From Akkermansia muciniphila (GTDB lineage: Bacteria > Verrucomicrobiota > Verrucomicrobiia > Limisphaerales > UBA9464): a DNA stretch of 41,665 nucleotides. The DNA is taken from positions 1 through 41,665 of the forward strand of contig CAMDGV010000002.1 in NCBI GenBank assembly GCA_945898055.1, in the 5' to 3' direction. This document shows, in pieces, positions 32,666 through 40,859 of the stretch. A model generated the notes under the pieces. It was not told the DNA's origin. It searched no databases and worked only from the letters and a program-made list of their open reading frames with translations. The translations under genes were made by a program, and so were the position numbers. Numbering within the stretch: the first letter of the stretch is position 1; each line of letters starts with the position of its first letter.

Positions 32666-33652
32666 TCACGGGACCGCTAACTCTTCAAAAATCCGCTTCA
32701 CAATGTCTTCGGTTGTCTTCTCTTCGGCTTCCGCTTCGTAGGTTAAGGTAATCCGATGACGCAACACATCCATACCCATGCTCTTCACATCTTGAGGTGT
32801 GACAAACCCTCGGCCGCGGAGGAAAGCATGGGCTTTAGCCGCTAGGGTCAAAGAAATGGTGGCCCGCGGACTCGCCCCCATCTGGATCATATTCTTGATC
32901 TGGATTTTATAGAAAGATGGGTCACGGGTCGCACAAATCACATCGACAATATAATCCTTCACCTTGTCATCGATGTAGATGTCGTTAATGACCTCGCGCG
33001 CTCTAAGAATGGCGGCAGTGTCGACGACAGGATTAGCCGTAGGAAAACCACTGGTACGCCCCATCATATCCAGAATCAATCGTTCCTCGTCGCGGGTTGG
33101 ATAACTCACCTTGACCTTGAGCATGAAGCGATCGACCTGAGCTTCAGGCAGAGCATAAGTCCCTTCCTGTTCGATTGGATTCTGGGTGGCAAGAACGAGG
33201 AACGGATCGGGCAACTTAAAGGTCTGCTCCCCGATGGTGACCTGACGTTCCTGCATCGCTTCTAGCAACGCCGACTGTACTTTAGCCGGCGCACGATTAA
33301 TTTCGTCGGCCAAGACTAAATTCGCAAACACCGGACCTTTCCGCGTTGTGAAACCACCGGCCGGATTATAGACCTGTGTTCCCACAACGTCGGCTGGCAG
33401 CATGTCAGGCGTAAATTGCAACCGAGAAAACTTCACTTGCAAAGCAGTAGCTAGCGTCTTTACCGACAAAGTCTTTGCTAATCCTGGGACCCCCTCCAAC
33501 AACACATGCCCGTTGGCGAGCAACCCGATCACTAAGCGCTCGACGAGATGTTTTTGACCGACTACACAGCGATTAATCTCGCTCAGCAACGGTTCGAGAA
33601 AGGTGCTCGACTCCTGTACAGCTTGATTGAGTGCATTCACTCCAGAATTCAT
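32666..33652 (-). CDS. MoxR-family AAA+ ATPase
   Basis: A 328-residue MoxR ATPase. Walker A is GVPGLAKT (54-61), Walker B LVLADEINR (Asp116-Glu117), sensor 1 is in LVLATQNP, with arginine-finger region LPEAQVDRFM and the lid ASPRATISL. MoxR proteins act as chaperones that insert cofactors or assemble complexes, usually next to DUF58 and von Willebrand A genes; here those partners are missing and PhzF follows instead. The gene may belong to a larger unit elsewhere. The start is at the ATG at 33652, well separated (93 bases) from the upstream aminotransferase gene. Confidence 0.92.
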   Translation of the reverse strand: MNSGVNALNQAVQESSTFLEPLLSEINRCVVGQKHLVERLVIGLLANGHVLLEGVPGLAKTLSVKTLATALQVKFSRLQFTPDMLPADVVGTQVYNPAGGFTTRKGPVFANLVLADEINRAPAKVQSALLEAMQERQVTIGEQTFKLPDPFLVLATQNPIEQEGTYALPEAQVDRFMLKVKVSYPTRDEERLILDMMGRTSGFPTANPVVDTAAILRAREVINDIYIDDKVKDYIVDVICATRDPSFYKIQIKNMIQMGASPRATISLTLAAKAHAFLRGRGFVTPQDVKSMGMDVLRHRITLTYEAEAEEKTTEDIVKRIFEELAVP

Positions 33653-33745
33653 GTGTCAGAATCAATGCCACAATCATCGGTCCGGGAGCAAGACTGAGGC
33701 TTCAAAGGATCATTCTATTCTCACCGCTTCTCTGCTAGGAAAGCC

Positions 33746-34603
33746 TCAAAGCCGCATCTTCTTCCATAGTTCGCTCCAAATCATCCCTGTCCACTCCGAG
33801 GTTCTTAATTCCGTTTGATCTAGTCGGGAAATCTCCACGACCCCTCGGGTGCTCAAGGTGACAAAAACGCCCGAGGCCAAGTGAAGTCTCTCCAAATTTG
33901 CCGTCGTTTCAACCACGGTTAAACCCAACTCAGGAGCCAATTTCAACACGGCTTCTCGGGTAATTCCTGACAATAATCCCGCCCCCACTGGCGGCGTCAG
34001 GAGGACGCCGTCCTCGATCCAAAAAAGAGAGCCACTGGCCGTTTCTAAAACCTTTCCGTCGGTATCCAGAATTAAGGCGTCTTGAGCACCTGCAGCCTCG
34101 GCTTCGGCTCGAGCCAAAACGCAGAGAAGTTTTGACGCCGTCTTGAATTGGGCAATGACATCGCCTCGAGCACATCGAAAGGAAGCAGTTGCGAGACACC
34201 ACCGCTGCAAGTCTTCCGTTTCTCTAGTCTCTCGATGGGCGGTAATTACCACCTTCGGCGAGTCTGCGCCTTGCGGCGAATACCCACGCTGCCCGACACC
34301 CCGTGACAAATGGATTCGCACCGAACCGGATTCAAGGTCCATTGCCCGGATCAACGCGGCAATTCCCTCGGATAACTCAGCAAAATTGAAGGGAGAACGA
34401 ATCCCCAAGAACACGGATCCTCGCTCTAATCGCTCCAAATGGGCCCGCTCAAAAACGGGCCGCCACCCCACCACCGTCAGGGTTTCGAAAAGTCCGTCTC
34501 CATAGAGAAAAGAACGGTCATGAACGGAAACCACCGCTTCTGCATCGGGAACCAATCGACCGTGTAACCAAACAACCGAGGGTAGGGAGAAGTTTCTGGA
34601 CAT
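33746..34603 (-). CDS. Class IV aminotransferase (PabC/branched-chain type)
   Basis: A 285-residue fold type IV PLP enzyme. The N-terminal strand reads WLHGRLVPDAEA and HDRSFLYGDGLFETL, the Lys is in AQFKTASKL, and the substrate region is ETASGSLFWIEDG with VGAGLLSGITREAVL. The GDGLFET start and the Lys context resemble 4-amino-4-deoxychorismate lyase (PabC) and D-amino-acid or branched-chain aminotransferases; the three cannot be told apart here with certainty. No pabAB genes are near. It follows an exported alpha/beta hydrolase by 27 bases, so they may be one transcript. Confidence 0.85.
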   Translation of the reverse strand: MSRNFSLPSVVWLHGRLVPDAEAVVSVHDRSFLYGDGLFETLTVVGWRPVFERAHLERLERGSVFLGIRSPFNFAELSEGIAALIRAMDLESGSVRIHLSRGVGQRGYSPQGADSPKVVITAHRETRETEDLQRWCLATASFRCARGDVIAQFKTASKLLCVLARAEAEAAGAQDALILDTDGKVLETASGSLFWIEDGVLLTPPVGAGLLSGITREAVLKLAPELGLTVVETTANLERLHLASGVFVTLSTRGVVEISRLDQTELRTSEWTGMIWSELWKKMRL

Positions 34604-34630
34604 TGGGGTAAATAAAATCTCGTCAACCCT

Positions 34631-35521
34631 TCAAGGCTTCGAAATCCCCCGTAAGGTGACATCGAACCAATCAGCAAACTGTGCCATATCCTTTTCGATC
34701 CTCGGCCAACCGTGGTCTTTACCGGGTAAGCGCACCACCTTACAAATTGCCCCTTTTTCTTCACATTTCTTTTGGAAAATCTCCGCCTGATAAATCGGCA
34801 CGAGTCCATCCGCTTCGCCATGTAGAATTAAGGTTGGGGCGGTCAACTTGCTGACAAATTGAATGGGCGAAATCAATGGACCATACTCCCTCCGGCTCTC
34901 GACTGTATCTGACCTTGGCCCAAACCCGCCGTAAAAAGCCCGCCCCACCTTCCCGACCCCCACCTGAGTATCCCCTGGCCGACTCCAATTCTCAAAATCG
35001 GTCGGTGGAAAAAAACAAGCAACCGATTGTACCCGACTACTTTCCCGATTCACCGGATCTTTCGCTGCTGGATCCCCCTCCCCTCCTTGCGTTCCTAAGG
35101 TCAGCGAAAGATGCCCACCGGCACTCGCTCCGGTCACTCCCAGACGATCTGCTCGAAGACCGTAATCCGCAGCATGATGACGAATCCAACGAATCGAACG
35201 GTGAATATCTTCGGCGATTTCGAGGATGCTAAACCGTGGTTGCGAACCGTGAACGACGGCAAAAATCGTGTAACCCCGATCTAACAGTTCCGCACAATAG
35301 GAGGGATTGATCGAGGCGTGATCCGAATAAAACCCCCCGCTCACAATCCACACAACGCCGTATCCATTGGTTTTGGCTGGCTGCAAAACATCCAAGGTCA
35401 GTGCGGTTCCAAACTTTCTCCCATAAATCACCTCGGAACGACGAACGTCTTCTAAGCCCAAGACGGGGGGAGTCAGCAAACTCAGCACGGTGACCAAGCA
35501 AGCAAGGAAAAGAAGCTTCAT
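34631..35521 (-). CDS. Exported alpha/beta hydrolase (esterase/lipase-like)
   Basis: A 296-residue protein with a clear signal peptide (LLFLACLVTVLSLLTPPVLG). The serine hydrolase nucleophile is in GVTGASAGGHL, the acid in HGEADGLVPI and the His in GKDHGWPRI. The strand VVWIVSGGFYSD near the start shapes the oxyanion region. It is a BD-FAE/esterase-like enzyme exported to the periplasm or outside, probably acting on acetylated or other ester groups; the substrate is unknown. Downstream is a class IV aminotransferase after 27 bases; upstream, 128 bases away, is the small Spy-like protein of a sigma-factor module. Confidence 0.87.
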   Translation of the reverse strand: MKLLFLACLVTVLSLLTPPVLGLEDVRRSEVIYGRKFGTALTLDVLQPAKTNGYGVVWIVSGGFYSDHASINPSYCAELLDRGYTIFAVVHGSQPRFSILEIAEDIHRSIRWIRHHAADYGLRADRLGVTGASAGGHLSLTLGTQGGEGDPAAKDPVNRESSRVQSVACFFPPTDFENWSRPGDTQVGVGKVGRAFYGGFGPRSDTVESRREYGPLISPIQFVSKLTAPTLILHGEADGLVPIYQAEIFQKKCEEKGAICKVVRLPGKDHGWPRIEKDMAQFADWFDVTLRGISKP

Positions 35522-35649
35522 CAGCGCAATTAGTCGATCTTTCCGCCCAGAGGATCAAGATTCATTTCCGAAGAGTCGATCTGAAACAGCTCTCTTTTTA
35601 AGCCGACCGATGGATCAAATCCCTTGGCGGTTAGACGTTCGCCGTTCGA

Positions 35650-36084
35650 TCACGGCTTGCCTGGCGCAGGAGGCTCTCCCCCAGGTTTGGGCCCTCCAGG
35701 CGGATGCTCACGGCGTCGATCAGCAAAGCGCTTTTTGTAGTCTTCCAGTAAGATTTTCTGCTCCGAATTTAGCAAGGGAAGTAAATGAGCATTGCAGCGA
35801 TCAAAAGCTTCCCGCATCCGACGACCGTTCTCCCGATGGGTCTCCGACATATCTCGATCGGCTGCCTCCATAATTGGACGACACAACTCGACCTGATTGG
35901 TAGACAACTTGAGTTCTTTGGTAAAGGTCGCCAGCATTCGTTTACCCATCCCACCCCCGTCTCGACTAGGGCGCTGTGGAACTTTCGGAAAAAAAGCTCT
36001 GGTTGCAAAGCCTCCCGCAAGGGTGCCGGCCACAAAGGTTGCGGCGAGATAACCAACCACGGCTTTTCGGCTGAGCGGATTCAT
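35650..36084 (-). CDS. Spy/CpxP-like small periplasmic protein
   Basis: A 144-residue protein anchored or exported through a hydrophobic segment (VVGYLAATFVAGTLAGGFAT). The mature part is a helical LTxxQ-like bundle: MLATFTKELKLSTNQVELCR, a second helix ADRDMSETHRENGRRM and a third QKILLEDYKKRFADRRRE. The K-L-S-T-N-Q-V signature is that of the CpxP/Spy/ZraP heavy-metal or stress-sensing family. The tail is Pro- and Gly-rich (PPGGPKPGGEPPAPGKP). It starts 12 bases downstream of a one-helix membrane protein and an ECF sigma gene, so it is the third gene of a stress module, either effector or regulator. Confidence 0.78.
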   Translation of the reverse strand: MNPLSRKAVVGYLAATFVAGTLAGGFATRAFFPKVPQRPSRDGGGMGKRMLATFTKELKLSTNQVELCRPIMEAADRDMSETHRENGRRMREAFDRCNAHLLPLLNSEQKILLEDYKKRFADRRREHPPGGPKPGGEPPAPGKP

Positions 36085-36096
36085 CGTAGGTAAGAA

Positions 36097-36396
36097 TTAT
36101 TGCAATGCGAGATACGCTTCCGGTTCAAGTGTCACAAAAGGATCTTCCAATCCGGCGGTTGAACCAGAATCGAGTGTCCCTACCGATATCAAAATGGTGC
36201 ACAGTGCCGCTGCCCCCGCCAAAGCTAGGCCGGTCCGCAACATTCGGAGCAGTGTCACGGCATCGCCGGAGGCTCTCATCCCTCGCAGTCGAGCCAACAC
36301 CTGATTTTCCAGAGCACGCTGTAATTCTGGATGCGGCACCTCAGAAAGAGACGCCGCACACGTCAATAGTCGATCTAGATCCCTATTTTTCATCAC
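36097..36396 (-). CDS. One-helix membrane protein, possible anti-sigma partner
   Basis: A 99-residue protein overlapping the ECF sigma gene by 4 bases. The first 60 residues are soluble and helical (LDRLLTCAASLSEVPHPELQ, then RALENQVLARLRGM). A single transmembrane helix lies at LALAGAAALCTILISVG, leaving a short outside tail ending in an acidic/aliphatic EPEAYLALQ. This layout (cytoplasmic helical part, one helix, short tail) is what is expected for a compact anti-sigma factor, though no zinc-binding HxxxCxxC motif is visible. Function is inferred from position. Confidence 0.65.
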   Translation of the reverse strand: MMKNRDLDRLLTCAASLSEVPHPELQRALENQVLARLRGMRASGDAVTLLRMLRTGLALAGAAALCTILISVGTLDSGSTAGLEDPFVTLEPEAYLALQ

Positions 36397-36977
36397 GCCA
36401 TTTCCTCCATTATTCTCGAAAGATGTTTCTTCATTTTAGCCCGCGCCCTAAAGGCTCGAACCTTTACTAAAGCCCCGCTCCAACCGGTAATCTCCCTGAT
36501 TTCTTCCACCGTCTTTTGCTCCAAATGTAATAGGTTAATCACCAACCGATCCTCGGCACACAAGTGAGCCATCAATTTGTCCACCAACTCCCGCGAAGCA
36601 AGTCCGTCTTCCGGAACTAATTCCCCAGTCGTCGACGCCAGATTCTGGATCACCTTCTCTTCTTCTTCACTCAAATCTGCCATTCGCCACTCCGGCCGAA
36701 TCTTCTCGTGCGCAATCTGATTCAAACAGGTGTTCACCGCCACGCGTGAGACCCAATGTTCAAACGGTACCGCTCCTCGATATTGTTCAATCCGAGTAAA
36801 TACTTTCACAAACACAGCCTGTATCAAATCCTCCTCACTCGTCCGCCTTGGCAAATGCGACCGAACTATCTTCACAACCAATGGATGCAAATGCTGCATG
36901 AGTTCGCGTGAAGCGTCCTCATCGCCCACCCGTACCCGCTCCAAGCAGGCGGGCACATCGAGCACTGGTTCATCCAT
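36393..36977 (-). CDS. ECF-type RNA polymerase sigma factor
   Basis: A 194-residue sigma-70 family protein with regions 2 and 4 only. Region 2 has SEEDLIQAVFVKVFTRIEQY and then PFEHWVSRVAVNTCLNQI; region 4 has LVINLLHLEQKTVEEIREIT and a basic helix VKVRAFRARAKMKKHL. A variable linker lies between. It belongs to the extracytoplasmic function group and most likely turns on an envelope response together with its two short downstream neighbours. The sigma stop overlaps the start of the one-helix protein in an ATGA. The 528-base region upstream has no other gene in the same direction. Confidence 0.92.
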   Translation of the reverse strand: MDEPVLDVPACLERVRVGDEDASRELMQHLHPLVVKIVRSHLPRRTSEEDLIQAVFVKVFTRIEQYRGAVPFEHWVSRVAVNTCLNQIAHEKIRPEWRMADLSEEEEKVIQNLASTTGELVPEDGLASRELVDKLMAHLCAEDRLVINLLHLEQKTVEEIREITGWSGALVKVRAFRARAKMKKHLSRIMEEMA

Positions 36978-37505
36978 GTCCTATTTAATTAACAATTCTG
37001 ACTTCAAAAGGACCGAAGCTACTCTTAATGGTTACAAAGGATCAATAACTTGTCGCTAGCTTGTCGCTAACCCAATTCCTCGCCTAAGCCGCGGAGCAAA
37101 AAATCGAGGGATACCGGGAAGGTCGGTAAGGGGTCGGTTCTAAGCCTGGATGCCCCCCCGGGCTGAACCGAAGCCCCACTGGCCGCGCGGGCCAAAGGCG
37201 ACGCGGAGAAAGTCACCGTGAACGCGCGCCGGCGCCGGTAGACGCCGATGACGCGGGCGTTGGATTGCCCAGCGGCCGACGATGGGTCGCGCCGGCGACG
37301 TCTCGCCCCTGATCAAGTGCAATCGTCGCGATGAACCCCAGTGAATCATCGTCGATTGCAAGAAAATCTTGGGCACTCACTCAGGGCGATTCAGAACCGC
37401 CCCCTTTACTAACGGTGGATCGTCAAAAACAAATTCCTGTCAGTTGTAAAAGAAGAATAAAATCGCTTCTTTGATCGGCTCTGGATTGCTTCAATCGTTC
37501 TCGGC
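36978..37505. other. Intergenic region with GC-rich patch and repeats
   Basis: No gene called. It contains an 11-bp tandem duplication (CTTGTCGCTAG then CTTGTCGCTAA, 37049-37070), a GC-rich patch at about 37140-37330 whose short frames (e.g. a 78-codon minus frame at 37140-37376) look unlike neighbours, and at 37423-37444 a sequence related to the left-edge repeat. Promoters for the divergent sigma and purD genes should be here. Confidence 0.5.
37423..37444. repeat. Diverged relative of the left-edge repeat
   Basis: TCAAAAACAAATTCCTGTCAGT matches the repeat segment TCAAAAGCAAATTCCTATCAGT (A and C copies) at 20 of 22 positions. Confidence 0.75.
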
Positions 37506-38795
37506 ATGAAGGTTCTTGTGATTGGATCGGGAGGACGTGAACACGCTTTAACGTGGAAATTGGCGCAATCGCCTCACCTCACTGCCTTATGGTGTGCCCC
37601 AGGAAACGCGGGCACCCTCACCGAACGGCTAATCAACGGCGAAGTTGTGGTTAATCTCCCTTTGGCCGCCGACGCCTTAGAAGCATTGCGGGATTTTGCC
37701 TTGCGCGAACAGATCGACCTCACGGTGGTCGGACCCGATAACACCTTAGCTTTGGGTATCGTTGATCTATTCCAAGCCTCTGGGCTGAGGATTTGGGGGC
37801 CCAACCGAAAGGCGGCTCTTTTTGAATCGTCCAAGGCATTCTCCCAAGAATTCATGGAACGACATGGCATCCCTACGGCGCGATCCGGCCTTTTTCAAAG
37901 CCCCGTTGAAGCCCGCCGCTTTGCCGCTTCTTTGAACGGTCGTTGCGCGATCAAAGCTGATGGACTCGCCCTCGGAAAGGGCGTTCTTCTGGCACAATCG
38001 ATCGCTGAAGCAGAGGCGGCAATTGAAGAAATTCTGGTTCGAAACGCCTTCGGGAAGGCCGGGGGTACAGTGGTCATCCAAGAACTTCTCGAAGGGATCG
38101 AAATTTCATTGCACGCACTCTGTGACGGACGAACCGCACGCTTATTTCCCATCGCTCAAGATCACAAACGAATTTTTGATGGCGATAAAGGCCTCAACAC
38201 CGGCGGCATGGGGGCCTATTGCCCAGCACCGTTCCTTTCGGCAAACGAATTAAAATCAGTTGGGGATGCCATCCTTAATCCGTGGTTGGCCGGGTGTGCC
38301 GCAGAGGGAATCAATTTTTGCGGACTGCTCTACCCTGGGGTAATGCTGACCACAGAGGGTCCCAAGGTGCTGGAGTTTAACGCGCGATTTGGTGATCCGG
38401 AAACTCAAGCCTATTTACCCATTTTAAAGAATGACTTATTCGAAGTGCTCAGTGCCAGTGTTGACGGACGACTCGACACCTTAGAGCTAGCTTGGTCCGA
38501 CAAGACCGCCGTCTGTGTGGTGATGGCTAATAAGGGCTACCCGGGTGCCGTCATCGGAAGGCCGCCGATCGAAGGCCTTGAATCCGCAGGGGCGTTGGAA
38601 TCTGTCAAAGTGTTTCATGCCGGTACCGTTTCCGATTCACAGGGGAAAACTCTCGCCTCCGGCGGCCGTGTGCTGGGGGTTACTGCTTGGGACACAGATT
38701 TAAGATCAGCTCGCATTCGAGCCTACGACGCCTGTAGTCGCATCCAGTTTGAGGGTATGCAGTACAGATCTGACATTGGTTCAAAAGGGCTCTAA
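37506..38795 (+). CDS. purD: Phosphoribosylamine-glycine ligase (GARS)
   Basis: A 429-residue ATP-grasp enzyme of purine synthesis making glycinamide ribonucleotide. Visible motifs are VIGSGGREHAL at the start, VVGPDNTLALGI, AIKADGLALGKGV, QELLEGIEISLHALCDG, KGLNTGGMGAYCPAP, and VLEFNARFGDPETQ. Its C-terminal part continues with VVMANKGYPG. Length and order agree with PurD. It is single on the plus strand, with a GC-rich repeat-bearing leader upstream. The ATG at 37506 is the family start. Confidence 0.95.
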   Translation: MKVLVIGSGGREHALTWKLAQSPHLTALWCAPGNAGTLTERLINGEVVVNLPLAADALEALRDFALREQIDLTVVGPDNTLALGIVDLFQASGLRIWGPNRKAALFESSKAFSQEFMERHGIPTARSGLFQSPVEARRFAASLNGRCAIKADGLALGKGVLLAQSIAEAEAAIEEILVRNAFGKAGGTVVIQELLEGIEISLHALCDGRTARLFPIAQDHKRIFDGDKGLNTGGMGAYCPAPFLSANELKSVGDAILNPWLAGCAAEGINFCGLLYPGVMLTTEGPKVLEFNARFGDPETQAYLPILKNDLFEVLSASVDGRLDTLELAWSDKTAVCVVMANKGYPGAVIGRPPIEGLESAGALESVKVFHAGTVSDSQGKTLASGGRVLGVTAWDTDLRSARIRAYDACSRIQFEGMQYRSDIGSKGL

Positions 38796-38995
38796 AGCGA
38801 TCAATAACTCGGCGCTTGCCGCCGCAGTAACCGTCCCAGTCTGCACGTGCTGATGCAGATTGCCTGCAGCCTCGCTCCCTTGGCGAGGAGAGGAACGTCC
38901 TTGTTTAATCGAAACGAATGGATACCGCCACGGAGTTGAGTCTTCCACTCGGGTTCGTCGAGCGTCTTAAATCGTTGGCAAAGGTCGGTGAACGA

Positions 38996-39415
38996 TTAGG
39001 TCTTTGATTTGTCTTTTTGTTTAAAATAGAGGTGCTCCGCGAACGTTCCAATCGCAATACCCAAAGCATACGCCAGAAGGTCTGGGCTGTTAAACGTCGT
39101 GCCAAGAATCAGTCGCCCAAGGAGCGTTGCTCGGATCCCATCGATCCAATAGGCGTGATAAAGCTGCAGAAACTCAATCGCCCAAGCGAAGCAAATGGCG
39201 ACGAAAAAAATCCGGACCGAACTACGACGAGGATAAATGAATCCAAAGCAAAGGAAGACGACAAGGGCCCAAAGTGAGTCTCCTCCATATTTAGAAATGA
39301 AATATGGGAATGGAAGAAAGCCCGACCGCCACAGCAGGCCAATCCCAAGAACTAGCAACGCGGCGAACGCATAAAACGGTCTACTTCGCCGAGTCAAAAG
39401 GGTGATCGCGGGCAT
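38996..39415 (-). CDS. DUF2809-family membrane protein
   Basis: A 139-residue integral membrane protein with four or so helices: FYAFAALLVLGIGLLW, SLWALVVFLCFGFIY, IFFVAICFAWAIEFLQ, and LLAYALGIAIGTFAEH. The motif FLQLYHAYWIDGIRATLLG and DLLAYALGI are signatures of DUF2809, a family of unknown function common in Bacteroidetes and Verrucomicrobiota. The positively charged tail (FKQKDKSKT) is likely cytoplasmic. It is followed downstream on the minus strand by nothing close and preceded by argJ, whose stop is 43 bases upstream. Confidence 0.85.
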   Translation of the reverse strand: MPAITLLTRRSRPFYAFAALLVLGIGLLWRSGFLPFPYFISKYGGDSLWALVVFLCFGFIYPRRSSVRIFFVAICFAWAIEFLQLYHAYWIDGIRATLLGRLILGTTFNSPDLLAYALGIAIGTFAEHLYFKQKDKSKT

Positions 39416-39457
39416 TCGTATCCAGATGGTTTTTCCACGATTTTATCGCTCGTTGGT

Positions 39458-40801
39458 TTACCCCCCTAAAGAGCCCGCCTGCGATGGATCGGCAATTGCT
39501 CCCTTATTGAAGTCGACATACTCCTCAGTCAAATCTGCAGCGTACATCAGGGCGGATCCTGTCCCCAAATTCAACCGAATGATTAACTCAAATTCATCCG
39601 CTTGAACGATCTTCCACAGTTCTGCAAATGAAGTGCGGGTCGGTTGACCACGGCGGAGGCTCCACTGGGTTTTTCTCGAGCCAATCGCGCGATAGCCAAT
39701 GTCTACTTTGTCTTCAACCACCGTCGCCGCGCTATATCCTACCGCATCAATAATACGACCCCAATTAGGATCACCGCCGTGCCAACTGGTCTTCACTAAC
39801 GAACTGTTGGCTACGGATCTCGCCGCCGCATCCGCCTCGGTGAAAGATCGCGCCCCCTCAACCTTCACTGCCACCACCCGATGAACTCCTTCACCGTCAC
39901 GAACAATCATTTTCGCTAATTCTAGACAAACATGACTCAGTGCCGCGAGAAATGTCTCATACTCCTTGCCGCTCGTCTTTCGAACCGATGGAGCCTTTGA
40001 CAGACCATTAGCCATCAACAACACCGTGTCGTTGGTGCTCATGTCGCCATCCACGGTGATCCGATTAAAACTCGTTGCCACAGCCTGATTGAGAGCGGAT
40101 TGCAGAGGCTTGGCAGCCACATCCGCATCTGTGGTTAAAAAGCATAACATCGTCGCATGCAAACCCGCTGGGATTGACGCCGGACGAGCACCGGTCGGCG
40201 ACATTCCCGGTTGAATCATCCCAGCCCCTTTGCACATACCCCCTAACCGAACAGTCTTACCACCCATCTTAAACTCAATCGCCAAAGTTTTGGGTTTGGT
40301 GTCGGAGGTCATAATCGCCTCAGCGGAATGAACTGCATGGGCGGCCTCAGATCCGAGGCCTTCAGCCGCCGCAGAAATCCCAGCGAGCACCTGCGCCATG
40401 GGCAGTGACACTCCGATCCGGCCAGTTGAAGCCACCAAGGCGCGTCCATCCGGTAAACCTAGCACTTTCTCCGCAGCCGAAGTCATTAGTAAAGCGTCCT
40501 TCATCCCCTGACGTCCGGTACACGCATTGGCATTACCCGAGTTGATAACAATGGCCTGAGCTAATCCTTTTGCGACACGGGGCACGCACACTTTTACCGG
40601 TGCCGCACAGATTTGGTTGGTGGTAAATAACCCCGCCACGGCGGCAGGATTCTCACTTACTAGTAAACAGATGTCTCGCTTTTGGCCCTTGTCAGACCCT
40701 TTGCCTGTCCCTAAACGCTTAATATCGCAAAAAACGCCTGCGGTCCGATACCCGACCGGAGCGATTACTGAACCTTCAACATTCTTAAACTTCAATTGCA
40801 C
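39458..40801 (-). CDS. argJ: Bifunctional glutamate N-acetyltransferase / amino-acid acetyltransferase
   Basis: A 447-residue ArgJ of arginine biosynthesis (ornithine acetyltransferase). It self-cleaves before a Thr, here Thr217 of HATMLCFLTT, to give alpha and beta chains; the upstream loop is MCKGAGMIQPGM. Between that loop and the cleavage site there is a 15-residue insert (201-215, SPTGARPASIPAGLH) that typical ArgJ proteins lack, which explains part of the length. INSGNANACTG and FNRITVDGDMSTNDTVLL are present, and the beta chain ends in strands around ADLTEEYVDFNKG. The start is a GTG at 40801. Neighbours: a DUF2809 gene downstream and a ribonuclease gene upstream. Confidence 0.93.
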   Translation of the reverse strand: MQLKFKNVEGSVIAPVGYRTAGVFCDIKRLGTGKGSDKGQKRDICLLVSENPAAVAGLFTTNQICAAPVKVCVPRVAKGLAQAIVINSGNANACTGRQGMKDALLMTSAAEKVLGLPDGRALVASTGRIGVSLPMAQVLAGISAAAEGLGSEAAHAVHSAEAIMTSDTKPKTLAIEFKMGGKTVRLGGMCKGAGMIQPGMSPTGARPASIPAGLHATMLCFLTTDADVAAKPLQSALNQAVATSFNRITVDGDMSTNDTVLLMANGLSKAPSVRKTSGKEYETFLAALSHVCLELAKMIVRDGEGVHRVVAVKVEGARSFTEADAAARSVANSSLVKTSWHGGDPNWGRIIDAVGYSAATVVEDKVDIGYRAIGSRKTQWSLRRGQPTRTSFAELWKIVQADEFELIIRLNLGTGSALMYAADLTEEYVDFNKGAIADPSQAGSLGG

Positions 40802-40859
40802 ACCCCGTTTGAAGCGGACTCAGCGACGAGAAACAATCTCAAATCGGTGAAGCCCCTCA

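Noticed and set aside
37140-37376. 78-codon Arg-rich minus frame as a gene
   Set aside because: It lies in GC-rich DNA where long frames arise by chance, and two other frames are equally open.
37040-38810. 11-base match GATCAATAACT on both sides of purD
   Set aside because: Too short to be meaningful as a target duplication around a normal housekeeping gene.
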